64,000 bases of DNA from Roseomonas genomospecies 6 (GCF_008365375.1 NZ_QOKW01000025.1:1-64000), one strand, 5' to 3'. Shown: positions 25,337 through 35,092, counted from the first letter of the stretch. Notes: generated from the letters alone by a model not told the origin. Numbers and translations are program-made.

Positions 25337-25642
25337 CCGGCGGGCATCAATCGAAGCCCAACTGTTCGCAATCCTAATTGTTTGACTTTCCAGGCTGATT
25401 TTGGATGGCGGCAGGGAACCATGCCGCTGTCCGGCCCGTTGTCTGGGACGTCTGATGGCCGTCGGCGCCTCTGCCGCCGGTCTCCATGGAACTCCGGCAC
25501 GGAGGAGCGGCAAATTGCCGCGTTCCTCGCCCCGCGGGCGTGAAAACGCGCGGAATCAGCCCTGCCATGCTTCCGGTGGGTGTTGATCGGGCGAATGCTG
25601 CGGTGCACAATAACTCAAGAGCCGGAAAGGCGCCAAGGGCGC
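25337..25642. other. Intergenic region with no recognised gene
   Basis: About 300 bp between the HEAGH-motif gene and the FNR-like box. Short open frames on both strands show no conserved motif or ribosome site. An AT-richer patch (25365-25405) may hold promoter elements, but none could be assigned. Confidence 0.5.
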
Positions 25643-25656
25643 TTGTTCTGGATCAA
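25643..25656. promoter_or_regulatory. FNR/FixK-like box
   Basis: TTGTTCTGGATCAA matches the anaerobox pattern TTGAT-N4-ATCAA at 9 of the 10 fixed positions. It lies 98 bp before the start of the exported unknown protein at 25754, a plausible activator distance. It suggests control by oxygen through an FNR/CRP-family regulator. Confidence 0.55.
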
Positions 25657-25753
25657 GGTCAAGGGCCGATGCCCGTGGCAAAAAGACGGGGTCCGACAGA
25701 CTCCGTTTGCAGCGCCGGTTGCAGCGATTGAGTGTTTTGTAAGAGGGACCACG

Positions 25754-26233
25754 ATGCGCGATCATTCCAGCCGCCATGACGACTCCGTTTTCGAATCCGG
25801 AGTCCTCTGGGGAACCTCCATCGCCGGCATCGCGCTGTCGGGTCTCATGGCCGTCACATGGAATCCCGCGGACGCGGCGTCTTCCGGGGCGGCCTCGGCC
25901 ATCGTGGACCATGGCGCCCACCAGCTCGACCACGCCGCCTGCACGGAGGAGCTGTCGACGCTGCTGGCCCGCTTCCGCGACGACCCGCAGGTCCTGTGGA
26001 TGTGGGTGGAACAGAGCGCTCCGGCGGGTCACGGCCTGATCGTGCGCACCAAGAACATCTCCGTGTCGCGCGACGCCCCGCGTCCCTACGCCTTCCGTCC
26101 CAACGCCGCCGTGAAGCCGGAGGAGGTCTGCGGCTTCACCAGCAATTCGGTGCACGCGCTGTCGATGGGCGGCATCGCCCAGCCCTACGGTGTGACCGCG
26201 CCCGACCCCTGGAGCGTGGCCGCCGGCCCGTAA
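25754..26233 (+). CDS. Membrane-anchored or exported hypothetical protein
   Basis: A 159-residue protein of unknown family. A hydrophobic stretch at about 19-34 (WGTSIAGIALSGLMAV) after a polar N-terminus could be an anchor or uncleaved signal. The remaining residues form a small domain with two Cys (AACTEEL and EEVCGFTS) that could pair. AGAGGG precedes the ATG. The gene follows an FNR-like box at 25643, so it may respond to low oxygen. It is convergent with the diguanylate cyclase gene, whose stop lies 28 bp away. Confidence 0.72.
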   Translation: MRDHSSRHDDSVFESGVLWGTSIAGIALSGLMAVTWNPADAASSGAASAIVDHGAHQLDHAACTEELSTLLARFRDDPQVLWMWVEQSAPAGHGLIVRTKNISVSRDAPRPYAFRPNAAVKPEEVCGFTSNSVHALSMGGIAQPYGVTAPDPWSVAAGP

Positions 26234-26260
26234 GGGACGAAGACCCGCAGGGGCGGGCCG

Positions 26261-27289
26261 TCAGGCGACGACCGACCGCCGGATCTTCTTTTGGACATAC
26301 ATGGCGGCATCGGCGGCGCGCAGCGAGTCGTCCGGAGTCGTGGAGGCGGGGTCGGCGCTGACCACCCCGAGGCTGGCCCCCGGATAGTCGAAGGAACAGC
26401 CGCTCAGGCTGTAGCGGCCCTGGATGAGCGGGGCCAACCGGTCGCGCAGCGACTCGGCGGCGGCGTCCCCCGCCGCGCCGGGCGTGGCGCCCATGCCGAC
26501 GACGACGAATTCGTCGCCGCCCAACCGGCCCAGCGTGTCGCCCGCCCGAAGGCCCGCGCCGATGCGCCGCCCCACCTCGATCAGGAATTCGTCGCCGGCC
26601 TCGTGCCCGTGGGTGTCGTTGATGGCCTTGAAGCCGTCCAGGTCGATGAAGCCGATCAGCACGCTCTGTTCGGCCCGTCCGGCCACGGCGAACAGCCGGT
26701 GCAGTTCCGTGACGACGGCGCGCCGGTTCGGCAGGCCGGTCAGCGCGTCGGTGTAGGAGTAGGATTCCAGGGTCGCGTTCAGCTCCCGGAACTGGGTCAG
26801 AAGCTGCTCGCGCTGGATGTGAAGGGCGATCAGCGAGGCGAACAGGCGCAGCACCTGCTCCCCCTTGGGCGTCAGCGGCTTGCTCTCCGAACTGGCGGCG
26901 CAGAGCGTTCCGAACAGGCTGCCGTCGTCCAGATGGACCGGGGTGCTGACATAGGTCCGGATGCCGAGCGCCGCCGCCGCCTCGCAGTCGCCCCAGCAAC
27001 CGGGCACATCGTCGCTGTAGAGCCGCCCTTCGTCCAAGGCCCGCTTGCACAGCGTGCCCTCCCACGGGACGGCCAGCCCCTCGGGGATGTTCAAGGTCTT
27101 GGTGTTGCAGGAAAAGAGGATGCGCTGGATGCCGTGTTCCAGCTCGATCCGGGTGAGGTAGGTGGCCTCCAGCTCCGTCACCAGCTCCAGCAGAGAGAGC
27201 AGGGGCCGGGTCAGCTCCTCCACGGTCTTCGCCGACGAAAGGGTGTCGGTGAGTTGAGCGAACAGTTGGTCAGCCATCGGATCAGCCAT
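26261..27289 (-). CDS. GAF-GGDEF diguanylate cyclase
   Basis: A 342-residue cytoplasmic signalling protein. A GAF domain spans about 20-165 (sensor for a small molecule or redox state, ending in GTLCAAS and RLFASLIALHIQRE). A short coiled linker leads to the GGDEF domain from about 178 (YTDALTGLPNRR). The active-site GGDEF is intact at 257-261 and the inhibitory I-site RAGD sits at 248-251, exactly five residues before it, so product inhibition is expected. It makes c-di-GMP, which often controls pili and exopolysaccharide, both encoded in this window. No EAL domain is present. Confidence 0.94.
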   Translation of the reverse strand: MADPMADQLFAQLTDTLSSAKTVEELTRPLLSLLELVTELEATYLTRIELEHGIQRILFSCNTKTLNIPEGLAVPWEGTLCKRALDEGRLYSDDVPGCWGDCEAAAALGIRTYVSTPVHLDDGSLFGTLCAASSESKPLTPKGEQVLRLFASLIALHIQREQLLTQFRELNATLESYSYTDALTGLPNRRAVVTELHRLFAVAGRAEQSVLIGFIDLDGFKAINDTHGHEAGDEFLIEVGRRIGAGLRAGDTLGRLGGDEFVVVGMGATPGAAGDAAAESLRDRLAPLIQGRYSLSGCSFDYPGASLGVVSADPASTTPDDSLRAADAAMYVQKKIRRSVVA

Positions 27290-27587
27290 TCCAGAATGCC
27301 GGCGCGCCGTTCCCGCGGTGCGTGCGGCGGCGCAACGTCAAACCCAGTAACGAGTGCTTTTATTAGGGCCAAGCCTAATAGAAAGCCGATGCCGAGGCAA
27401 TGAACGAGTGCTTCGTCTTCTCCCGAGGCGCGGCGTGGGGCCACGGCCTGCGTGAGGGGCCGTTCGGGGAGAAGGCGGTTCATGCCGTAAGCGATTTGCC
27501 GAGAAATTCCGCATGGTGGCGTTTGACCGGGCATGCCGCCGCGGAGTAACCCTTGCCCTGCAACCATCGTTACAGGAACCGCAGTTC
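27290..27587. other. Divergent intergenic region, cyclase and permease
   Basis: About 300 bp between the divergently transcribed diguanylate cyclase and permease genes. A moderately AT-rich patch (27345-27385, including TTTTATTAGGGCC) may hold the cyclase promoter. No conserved operator or gene was recognised. Confidence 0.45.
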
Positions 27588-28898
27588 ATGACAGCACCGC
27601 GCGACCGGGTGCTGGACGTCCACGAGCGTCCGCCCCCGGCCACTTTCCTCCTGCTCAGCCTCCAGCATCTGTTCGCCATGTTCGGCGCGAACGTCCTGGT
27701 GCCGATCCTCACCGGCCTGGACCCGTCGGTGGCGCTGGTCACCAGCGGGCTGGGCACCCTGATCTATCTGGCCTTCACCAAATGGCGGCTGCCCGCCTAT
27801 CTGGGCTCCTCCTTCGCCTTCATCGGCCCGATCGTCGCCGCCACCCAGATCGGCGGCACCGGCGGCGCGCTGGTCGGTGCCTGCGCGGCGGGCGCCGTCT
27901 ATGTGGCGGTCGCCCTGCTGATCCGCGCCTTCGGCGTCCGCTGGCTGCTGGCCATCCTGCCGCCGATCGTGGTCGGTCCGGTGATCGTGGTGATCGGCCT
28001 CGGTCTCGCCTCGGTCGCGGTCGGCATGGCGCAGAACACCGCGGGCGGCGGGGAGTACAGCCTGCCCCATTTCCTGCTGGCGCTGGCGACCCTGGGCAGC
28101 ATCTTCCTCTATTCGATCGTGTTGCGCGGCTTCTTCACCGTGGTGCCGATCCTGCTGGGCATCCTGACCGGCTACGTCCTGGGCGTGCTGTTCGGCATGG
28201 TCGACTTCGGACCGGTCGCCGCGGCCCCGTTCCTGCGGATGCCGGACTTCCATCTGCTGTTCTCCGGCATGAAGGAGGGCGTGTCGGCCTGGGCGATGAT
28301 CCTGCTGGTGGCGCCGGTGGCCCTGGTCACCATCGCGGAGCACATCGGCGGGCAGATCGTGCTGAGCCGCGTGGTGGGCCGCAACTTCATCGCCGATCCG
28401 GGGCTTCACCGCTCGGTGTTCGGCGACGGCGTGGCGACCATGGTGGCGGGCGCGCTGGGCGGTCCCCCGGCGACGACCTACGGCGAGAACATCGGCGTTC
28501 TGGCCGTGACCCGCGTGTTCAGCGTGTGGGTGATCGGCGGGGCCGCGACGCTCGCCATCGTCCTGGGCTTCGTGGGCAAGCTGTCGGCTTTCCTGTCCAG
28601 CATCCCCACGGCGGTGATGGGCGGCGTGTCCATCGCGCTGTTCGGCGTGATCGCCTCCTCGGGCATCCGCACGCTGATCGAGGGCAAGGTGGATCTGGGG
28701 GACAAGCGCAACCTGCTGATCTCCTCCACCATCCTGGTGATCGGCATCGGCGGCGCGTCGCTGAAGTTCGGCGACGGCGGATTCGTCGTCTCCTCCATGG
28801 CGCTGGCGGCACTGATGGGCGTGCTGCTGAACGCCGTCCTGCCCGGACGCGGCACCGGCGGCGACGCCGAGGCCATCCTGTCCTCCGACCACATCTGA
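27588..28898 (+). CDS. NCS2-family uracil/xanthine permease (UraA-like)
   Basis: A 436-residue polytopic inner-membrane protein with about 14 hydrophobic segments. The N-terminus has LLLSLQHLFAMFGANVLVP, the NCS2 signature around the first helix. The substrate-site region TIAEHIGGQIVLSRVVG and the GALGGPPATTYGENIGVLAVT motif match UraA-type uracil transporters. It imports uracil or a related base with protons. AGGAA precedes the ATG. A hairpin element separates it from the convergent hybrid kinase gene. Confidence 0.92.
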   Translation: MTAPRDRVLDVHERPPPATFLLLSLQHLFAMFGANVLVPILTGLDPSVALVTSGLGTLIYLAFTKWRLPAYLGSSFAFIGPIVAATQIGGTGGALVGACAAGAVYVAVALLIRAFGVRWLLAILPPIVVGPVIVVIGLGLASVAVGMAQNTAGGGEYSLPHFLLALATLGSIFLYSIVLRGFFTVVPILLGILTGYVLGVLFGMVDFGPVAAAPFLRMPDFHLLFSGMKEGVSAWAMILLVAPVALVTIAEHIGGQIVLSRVVGRNFIADPGLHRSVFGDGVATMVAGALGGPPATTYGENIGVLAVTRVFSVWVIGGAATLAIVLGFVGKLSAFLSSIPTAVMGGVSIALFGVIASSGIRTLIEGKVDLGDKRNLLISSTILVIGIGGASLKFGDGGFVVSSMALAALMGVLLNAVLPGRGTGGDAEAILSSDHI

Positions 28899-28940
28899 GG
28901 CCTCCGCAGGCGCGGGACCCGGCGGGTGGTCGCGTCGGGT

Positions 28941-28974
28941 CCCCTCCCTCCTCCGCCTTCGGTGGGGGAGGGAT
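28941..28974. repeat. Dispersed hairpin element, short copy
   Basis: CCCTCCTCCGCC (28946-28957) pairs with GGTGGGGGAGGG (28961-28972) across a TTC turn, with two G-T pairs. The sequence closely resembles the inner hairpin of the element at 55334-55360. It lies between two convergent genes and may terminate both. Confidence 0.7.
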
Positions 28975-31929
28975 TCATGTTTCCTCCCCCGCCAGGATCG
29001 CGTCGATCCGCCCGACCAGATCGTCGATCCGGTAGGGCTTCGCCAGAACCGGGATGCCCGTGGCGCGGGCGATGTCCTCGCTGTAGCCGGTCGCCAGGAT
29101 GACCGGCAGGCCGGGCCGCCGGTCGCGGGCCTCGCGGGCAAGGTCGATGCCGCTCATCCCGCCGGGCATCACCACGTCGCTCAACAGCACGTCCACCCCC
29201 TGGTCCGACAGATAGGGCAGGGCTTCCTCCGCCGTGGCGGCGGACAGCACGGCGAAGCCGGCGTCCTCCAGCGCGGTGCTGAGGGTCATGGCGACGATGG
29301 GGTCGTCCTCCACCACCAGCACGCGGCCGTTGCGCCGCGGACGGATCAACGGCGGAAGTCCGGCCGGGGGACAGGCGGGTTCCACCGCCGCCGGCACCAG
29401 CCCCGAACGGCGGAGCAGAAGATGCACCGTCGTGCCCCGGCCCGGCGCGCTGTCGATCCAGGCGGTGCCGCCGGTCTGCCGGGCGAGGCCGTAGACCTGG
29501 GCCAGCCCCAACCCCGTTCCCTTGCCGACCTCCTTCGTCGTGAAGAATGGCTCGAAGGCGCGGGCGGCCACCGCGGCGGGCATGCCGCTCCCGGTGTCCG
29601 ACACGGACAGCCGCAGGAAGTCGCCCTCCACCCCCCGCGGGTCGCCGTGGGGCAGGACCGCGTTGACCGCCTCCACCGTCAGCCGTCCGCCGAGCGGCAT
29701 GGCGTCGCGGGCGTTGACGGCAAGGTTGATGATCGCCAGCTCGAACTGCGTCGGGTCCACCTCGACCGGCCAGAGATCCTTGCCGAAGCGGAGATCCAGC
29801 GTGATGTCGGCGCGCAGCGCCCGTTCCAGCAGGGCCGACATGGCGAGCACCCGGTCCCGCACGTCGATGGACTCCGGACGCAGGCTGTCCCGCCGGGCGA
29901 AGGCCATGAGCTGCTGCACCAGCTTGGCCCCGCGCTCCACCGCCTGCTGCCCGGCGCCGAGCAGGGCGTGGACCTGCGGCTCCTCCGTGCGGCGCGCGAT
30001 CATCGACAGGCAGCCTTCGAGCGCCTGGAGCAGATTGTTGAAGTCGTGCGCCACGCCGCCGGTCAACTGGCCGACCGCCTCCATCTTCTGGGCTTGGCGG
30101 AGCTGGTCCTCGGCCTGCCGCAGGGCGGCGTCCGCCTCCTTCTGGGCGGTGATGTCGCGCCCGACGGCGTGGATGAAATGATCGTCCGGAACGGCGATCC
30201 ACGACAGCCACAGATAGTGCCCGTCCTTGTGGCGGTAACGGTTCTCGAAGCGTGGGATGGTGTGCCCGGCGCCCAGCCGCGCCGCCTCGGCCCCCGTGCG
30301 CTCCAGATCGTCCGGATGCACCAGATCGTAGAAGCTGCGCCCCAGCAGCTCCTCCTCCGTCCAGCCCAGCAGGCTCGTCCAGGCCGGATTCACCGCTCCG
30401 ATGGCGCCGTCGAATCCGGCGACCAGCATGATGTCGGTGGACAGGCGCCACATGCGGTCGCGGTCGGCGGTGCGTTCCGCGACGCGCTTCTCCAAGGTGG
30501 CGTTCAGGTCCCGCAGAGCTTCCTCGGCCCGCTTGGCCTCGGTGACATCACTGCCTTCGCAGAAGATGCCCGTCACCCGCCCGTCGGCGTCCTTGATCGG
30601 CTGGTAGACGAAGGTGATGAAGCGTTCCTGCGCCGGCGCGCCGGGGTGCCGGGCGATCCGCACCGGCAGGGCATGCCCGACGAAGGGTTCCCCGCTGTCG
30701 AACACGCGGCCCAGCAGCTCGAAGAAGCCCTGGCCGGTGACTTCCGGCAGGGCCTCATGCACCGGCTTGCCGATCAGGGGGCGATCGCCGACCAGCCGCC
30801 GGTAGGAGTCGTTGGCCAGTTCGAAGACAAGATCCGGGCCGCGGAACACGCACATGAAATTGGGCGACTGACGGAAGAGGGTGCGCATCCGCTCCCCCTC
30901 CGCGGCCAGACGGGCGTTGGCGCGGTGCAGCGATTCCTCCGCCTTCGCGCGCTCCAGGGCGGACCATGTGCGCTCCGCCACCTCCTCCACCAGCCGGACC
31001 TCGTCCGGGTGCCAGCGCCGGGGCTTCCGGTCGTGGACGTAGAGGGCCGCGACCATCCGCCCGTTCTTCAGCAGGCTGGCCGTGACGAGCGAGCCGACCT
31101 CCAGCGCCGCGAAGGACGCCAACTGGTCCGGCGCCGCGCAACGCGGGTCCGCCGTGGTGTCGTCGACGGCCAGTGTCTCGCCGCTGCGCAGAGCCTCCAG
31201 AATCTCCGGCCCGAAAGCCAGCAGGTCGTGGGTGCCGGCTTGATGGGCGACGGTCCCGTCGGTCCAGTTCCGCTCCGTCGTGAAGAAGCGCGCGGTCTCG
31301 TCCACCACCCCATAACCGACGCGGCTGGCGCCCAGATGACGGCCCAGGGCCTCCTCCGCCGCCGCCGCCACCTTGAACGGGTCGGAAAGCTGGCGCAGCC
31401 GGGCCTCCAGTTCCAAATGGAAGGTGGTGCGCCGGGCGGCGAGCACCTGGGCGGTCGTCTCGGTGGCGGCGCAGAACATGCCGGGGATGCGCCCGTCCTC
31501 GCCCCGCACCGGCGTGTAGGAGAAGGTGAACCAGGCATCCTCGCGGAAGCCGTAGCGCTCCATGGGGATCAGCAGATCCTCGAACCAGGACGCCTCGCCG
31601 GCCAGCGTGCGGTCGACCAGCGGCCTGATCTGGTGCCAGATGTCCGACCACACCTCGGCGAAGGGGCGGCCCAGCGCGTCCGGGTGCTTGGCCCCGAAGA
31701 TCGGCACATAGCCGTCGTTGTAGAGGAAGGACAGCTCCGGCCCCCAGGCGACGAACATCGCCTGACGGGAGGACAGAACGACGCTGACGATGGTGCGCAG
31801 GCTTTGCGGCCAGCCTTCGGGAGGGCCGAGCGCGGTGGACGCCCAATCATGGGCGCGCATCCGCTCGCCCATCTCGCCCCCGCCGGAAAGAAAATCCAGG
31901 TCGCCGCCGGTCACCGGCAGATCCGTCAT
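28975..31929 (-). CDS. Multi-PAS/GAF hybrid histidine kinase
   Basis: A 984-residue soluble sensor kinase with no clear membrane segment. In order: an N-terminal PAS (about 40-165, YNDGYVPIFGAKHPDALGRP), a GAF domain (about 165-335), a second PAS (about 365-495), a third PAS with PAC (about 500-615), the kinase core with phospho-His628 in GGVAHDFNNLL, an N-box NLAVNARDAM, G-boxes DTGSGM and GKGTGLGLAQV, and a C-terminal receiver with Asp918 in LLSDVVMPGG. It likely senses a cytoplasmic cue and may signal by phosphorelay, possibly with single-domain regulators. GGAG precedes the ATG at 31929. Confidence 0.93.
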   Translation of the reverse strand: MTDLPVTGGDLDFLSGGGEMGERMRAHDWASTALGPPEGWPQSLRTIVSVVLSSRQAMFVAWGPELSFLYNDGYVPIFGAKHPDALGRPFAEVWSDIWHQIRPLVDRTLAGEASWFEDLLIPMERYGFREDAWFTFSYTPVRGEDGRIPGMFCAATETTAQVLAARRTTFHLELEARLRQLSDPFKVAAAAEEALGRHLGASRVGYGVVDETARFFTTERNWTDGTVAHQAGTHDLLAFGPEILEALRSGETLAVDDTTADPRCAAPDQLASFAALEVGSLVTASLLKNGRMVAALYVHDRKPRRWHPDEVRLVEEVAERTWSALERAKAEESLHRANARLAAEGERMRTLFRQSPNFMCVFRGPDLVFELANDSYRRLVGDRPLIGKPVHEALPEVTGQGFFELLGRVFDSGEPFVGHALPVRIARHPGAPAQERFITFVYQPIKDADGRVTGIFCEGSDVTEAKRAEEALRDLNATLEKRVAERTADRDRMWRLSTDIMLVAGFDGAIGAVNPAWTSLLGWTEEELLGRSFYDLVHPDDLERTGAEAARLGAGHTIPRFENRYRHKDGHYLWLSWIAVPDDHFIHAVGRDITAQKEADAALRQAEDQLRQAQKMEAVGQLTGGVAHDFNNLLQALEGCLSMIARRTEEPQVHALLGAGQQAVERGAKLVQQLMAFARRDSLRPESIDVRDRVLAMSALLERALRADITLDLRFGKDLWPVEVDPTQFELAIINLAVNARDAMPLGGRLTVEAVNAVLPHGDPRGVEGDFLRLSVSDTGSGMPAAVAARAFEPFFTTKEVGKGTGLGLAQVYGLARQTGGTAWIDSAPGRGTTVHLLLRRSGLVPAAVEPACPPAGLPPLIRPRRNGRVLVVEDDPIVAMTLSTALEDAGFAVLSAATAEEALPYLSDQGVDVLLSDVVMPGGMSGIDLAREARDRRPGLPVILATGYSEDIARATGIPVLAKPYRIDDLVGRIDAILAGEET

Positions 31930-31961
31930 GCGCCGGCTCCGGCTTGTTTGGACGGAACGGC

Positions 31962-31985
31962 GGGCAGGGGCTTGGGCAGGGGCTT
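31962..31985 (+). repeat. Two tandem copies of a 12-bp repeat
   Basis: GGGCAGGGGCTT occurs twice in a row just upstream of the hybrid kinase start (about 33 bp before its ATG on the minus strand), within the 5' untranslated region. Its effect is unknown. Confidence 0.6.
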
Positions 31986-32165
31986 GGAATGGCTGACGTC
32001 GGTCAGGGCTTTCATTGCGCTTTCGGGCCGCGGCGGGGGTTGCGTCTGGTGTCTTAACACAGGACGCCCGGAAAGATACCCCGTCGAAGGGCGGCCGTCC
32101 CTGGCCGATCCGGCTGGTGCGGCCCCCGTGCCACGCTTCGGGGGCCGCAGATCCCCGTCCCTTGG

Positions 32166-33932
32166 CTAATCCGCCGCGAATCCCTGCGCCTGGAGCTGCC
32201 ACAGGGAGTTGAACAGACCGCCGCGCCGCCGCAACTCGGAGGGATGGCCGTCCTCCGCGATGCGCCCGTCCACCAGAACCAGCACCCGGTCGAAGGCCGA
32301 CACCGTGGACAGCCGGTGCGCCACCGCGACCACCGTCCGCCCCTGGGCCAGATCGGCCAGCGCCGCCTGGATCTCCTGCTCCGACTGGGTGTCGAGCGCG
32401 GAGGTCGCCTCGTCCAGGATCAGGATCGGCGCGTTCTTCAGGAAGGCGCGGGCGATGCCCAGCCGTTGCCGCTGCCCGCCCGACAGCCGCACGCCCCGCT
32501 CGCCCACCATCGTGCCGTAGCCCTCCGGCAATTGCCGGATGAAGCCGTCGCAGAAGGCGTGGCGGGCGGCCTCGAACACCTCCTCGTCGCTGGCGTCGGG
32601 GCGGCCGTAGCGGATGTTCTCCAGGATCGGGCGGTGGAACAGCGCGATGTCCTGCGGGACCACGGCGATCTTGGCCCGCAGGTCGTCCTGGGCGAGCGCG
32701 GTCAGCGGCTGGCCGTCGATGAGAATGTCGCCGCGCTGCACGTCGTCCAGCCGCTGGATCAGACTGATGATGGTGGATTTGCCTGCCCCCGACGGCCCGA
32801 CCAGCCCGACCTTCTGCCCCGCCGGGATGATCAGGCTGAAATCCTCCAGCACCCCGCGCCCTTCAGGATAGCGGAAGGACACGGCGTCGAAGGCGATGGC
32901 GCCGCCGCCCGGCACGGCGGGTTGGGCCGGCACGGGGTCCAGCACGTCGTGCGGGCGGGCGATCACCCGCAGGCTCTCGTCGATGGCGCTGACCTGCTGG
33001 GTGGCGGTGACCAGCGCGAAGGCGAGATCGCGGGAGCCGTGCAGGATGCGGAAGGTCAGCGCGCTGACGATCACCACGTCGCCGGTCGTGATCGTCCCGT
33101 CCCGCCACAGCAGCAGCGCCCACAGCAGCATCGACCCGGCCATCACCCACAGGCAGATGTCGTGGACGACGCGGGTCTTCTCCAGATGCATCCAGCTTCG
33201 GCGGTGCGCCCCGGCCTCCACCGTGAAGGACCGCCGGAGGCGCTCGCGCTCCCGTCCGCGGGCGGAGAAGGCCTTCACCGTCCAGACGTTGGACACCACG
33301 TCCACCAGCTCGCCGTTGGTGCGGGCGGACTGTTCGGCGAAGGCGTGGTGCACCGCCCGGCCGCGCAACCCCAGCCCGACGATGGCGAAGGCGACCACCA
33401 GGGCGAACAGCACCAGCGCCGCCGCCATGCCCCAATGGATGGTCAGCAGCACCAGCACCGCCCCCAGGAAGTCGGTGACCGGCGGGACGATGTTCCAGGT
33501 CAGGGTGCGGAAGATGGTGGTGGCCGCGTGCTCGGTGGCGGCGATGCGGTTGCCCAGCGATCCGGCCAGATGCGTCGAGAAGTAGCGCATCGAATGGCCG
33601 GTCAGGTGCTGGAACAGGTCGAGCCTCATGTCCACGCCGGTCGCCAGCACGGTCCGGCAGCCGAGCCAGCCGCCCAGCCGCCACAGCACGTTCTCCGCCG
33701 CGATGAAGCCCAGGAACAGGCCGAGCGGCGTCCAGACGTCCGCCGCCGCCCGGTCGGGGGAGGCCATGGCGTCGATCAGCAGCTTCATCCCGTACTGGAC
33801 GGCGACCGCGCAGCCGGCGGCCGCCACGATCACCGAGAACAGCCCGCCGAAGGACCAGGGCCGCCGCCGGATGTAACGCAGCAGGAAACGGCCCGGACGG
33901 TCCGGGATGGCGTCCGTGTCGGAGCCGCTCAT
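32166..33932 (-). CDS. ABC exporter, fused permease-ATPase (MsbA/lipid-type)
   Basis: A 588-residue half-transporter. The membrane domain covers about 20-320 with six helices. The ATPase has Walker A GPSGAGKST at 379-387, signature LSGGQ at 483-487, Walker B ILILDEAT at 503-510 and the switch His in VAHRLST. It probably works as a homodimer exporting a lipid, glycan or peptide. The start overlaps the stop of the upstream hydrolase gene (ATGA, 33929-33932), and a glycosyltransferase-mutase fusion lies further upstream, so a glycan or glycolipid is the likely cargo. Confidence 0.92.
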   Translation of the reverse strand: MSGSDTDAIPDRPGRFLLRYIRRRPWSFGGLFSVIVAAAGCAVAVQYGMKLLIDAMASPDRAAADVWTPLGLFLGFIAAENVLWRLGGWLGCRTVLATGVDMRLDLFQHLTGHSMRYFSTHLAGSLGNRIAATEHAATTIFRTLTWNIVPPVTDFLGAVLVLLTIHWGMAAALVLFALVVAFAIVGLGLRGRAVHHAFAEQSARTNGELVDVVSNVWTVKAFSARGRERERLRRSFTVEAGAHRRSWMHLEKTRVVHDICLWVMAGSMLLWALLLWRDGTITTGDVVIVSALTFRILHGSRDLAFALVTATQQVSAIDESLRVIARPHDVLDPVPAQPAVPGGGAIAFDAVSFRYPEGRGVLEDFSLIIPAGQKVGLVGPSGAGKSTIISLIQRLDDVQRGDILIDGQPLTALAQDDLRAKIAVVPQDIALFHRPILENIRYGRPDASDEEVFEAARHAFCDGFIRQLPEGYGTMVGERGVRLSGGQRQRLGIARAFLKNAPILILDEATSALDTQSEQEIQAALADLAQGRTVVAVAHRLSTVSAFDRVLVLVDGRIAEDGHPSELRRRGGLFNSLWQLQAQGFAAD

Positions 33933-35092
33933 TGAGCCGCCTGGAATTCCGGCTGCCCGAATTCCCGTTGGCCGAGCAGGGCACCGATGCGGGCCTGCCC
34001 GCGCTTCAGGGCGGCGGCCAGCGGCTGGTGGAGGCAACGCCCGCCGTTTTCGTCGCACAGGCCGTAGAGACCGGTCTCGCAATGGCGATCGTTGGTCCAG
34101 CCGGGATAGTCGAGAATCGGGTAGAGGCAGAGTCCCTCCACCGGCACGCCGGCGCGCAGAGCCGTCACCACCTGCTCCGTCACATAGTCGAGCCAGGGCG
34201 CGCGGGCATCGCCCTCGGCCCCGGTTTCCGCCACCAGCACCGGGCGCCCGTAGCGCTCGTGCACCGCCCCCAGGATGTCGGCGAAGGGGCGGTAGCGCGG
34301 GTCGTCCCGCCCGATGGTGCCGCCCTTCAGGAACCACTGGTTGTCGGAATAGTAGTTGACCCCGATCACGTCCAGATACTCCGGCTTGCCGCCCAGCCCC
34401 GGCCAGGCATAGCCGCCGATCATGTCCCACGCCTCGTATTGGGCCAGCCGGGCGGCCTCGGCGGCTCCGGCGTCGCCCTTGCGGTCGGGGCGGGGCAGGA
34501 CGTGGATGACCGGATCGACCTGCACGATGCGGGCGCGCGGATCGGCGGCGCGGATCGCGTCGATGGCCGCGATGCTGGCGCGGACAAGCTGATGCTTGAG
34601 TTCGAACCCGCGCCGCTCGGCCATCGGGTTGAAGCGCTTCATGTCGCCGCCGGCCCAGGCCCAGAAGGAGATTTCGTTGACCGGGCAGTAGGCGGGCGCC
34701 TCCACGCCCTCATCCCGCAGCAAGGCCGCGGTGGCTCCGGCGAAGCGGGCGAAGCGCTCCACAAAGGCGGGGCGCCAAATGTCGATGTCGTCCGGCCAGC
34801 CGTAGTGGCAGAGGTCCCAGATGACCTGGACCCCGGCTTCCCGCGCCGCCCGGACCATGGGGAGCAGGCTGGACCAGTCGTACCGGCCCGGCGCGGTCTC
34901 GATCCGGTGCCAGCGCACGCCGTCGCGCACGGTGCGCAGCCCATGGGCGGCCATGCGCCGGTAGTCCTCGGCGGCCAGCCGGTCGTGACCGGTCGCCGCG
35001 ATCAGGTCCAGCCGGCGCCCGTCGTGCCGCCGGTGCGTCGAGCACTCGAAGCCGCCGAGGAAGACGCTGTCGAACAGGGTGGGGATGTGCAT
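33929..35092 (-). CDS. Clan A, GH1-like glycoside hydrolase family protein
   Basis: A 387-residue TIM-barrel-like protein without a signal peptide. GH1/GH5-clan features are visible: the acid/base in CPVNEISFW (Glu140) and the nucleophile in VLVAETGAEGD (Glu289), each at the end of a predicted strand, plus GVRWHRIETAPGRYDWS near 58-74. It is smaller than classical beta-glucosidases and diverges elsewhere, so the sugar substrate is unclear; a biosynthetic or editing role is possible. It is coupled by overlap to the ABC exporter and follows the mutase fusion gene after a hairpin element. Confidence 0.82.
   Translation of the reverse strand: MHIPTLFDSVFLGGFECSTHRRHDGRRLDLIAATGHDRLAAEDYRRMAAHGLRTVRDGVRWHRIETAPGRYDWSSLLPMVRAAREAGVQVIWDLCHYGWPDDIDIWRPAFVERFARFAGATAALLRDEGVEAPAYCPVNEISFWAWAGGDMKRFNPMAERRGFELKHQLVRASIAAIDAIRAADPRARIVQVDPVIHVLPRPDRKGDAGAAEAARLAQYEAWDMIGGYAWPGLGGKPEYLDVIGVNYYSDNQWFLKGGTIGRDDPRYRPFADILGAVHERYGRPVLVAETGAEGDARAPWLDYVTEQVVTALRAGVPVEGLCLYPILDYPGWTNDRHCETGLYGLCDENGGRCLHQPLAAALKRGQARIGALLGQREFGQPEFQAAQ

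Noticed and set aside
28975..31929. Bacteriophytochrome identity for the PAS/GAF kinase
   Set aside because: No PHY domain or conserved chromophore-binding Cys context was seen; the PAS-GAF order alone does not support it.
29422..32169. Long plus-strand open frame antisense to the hybrid kinase
   Set aside because: The kinase on the opposite strand has complete PAS, GAF, kinase and receiver motifs; the antisense product is His/Gln/Arg-rich without domains.
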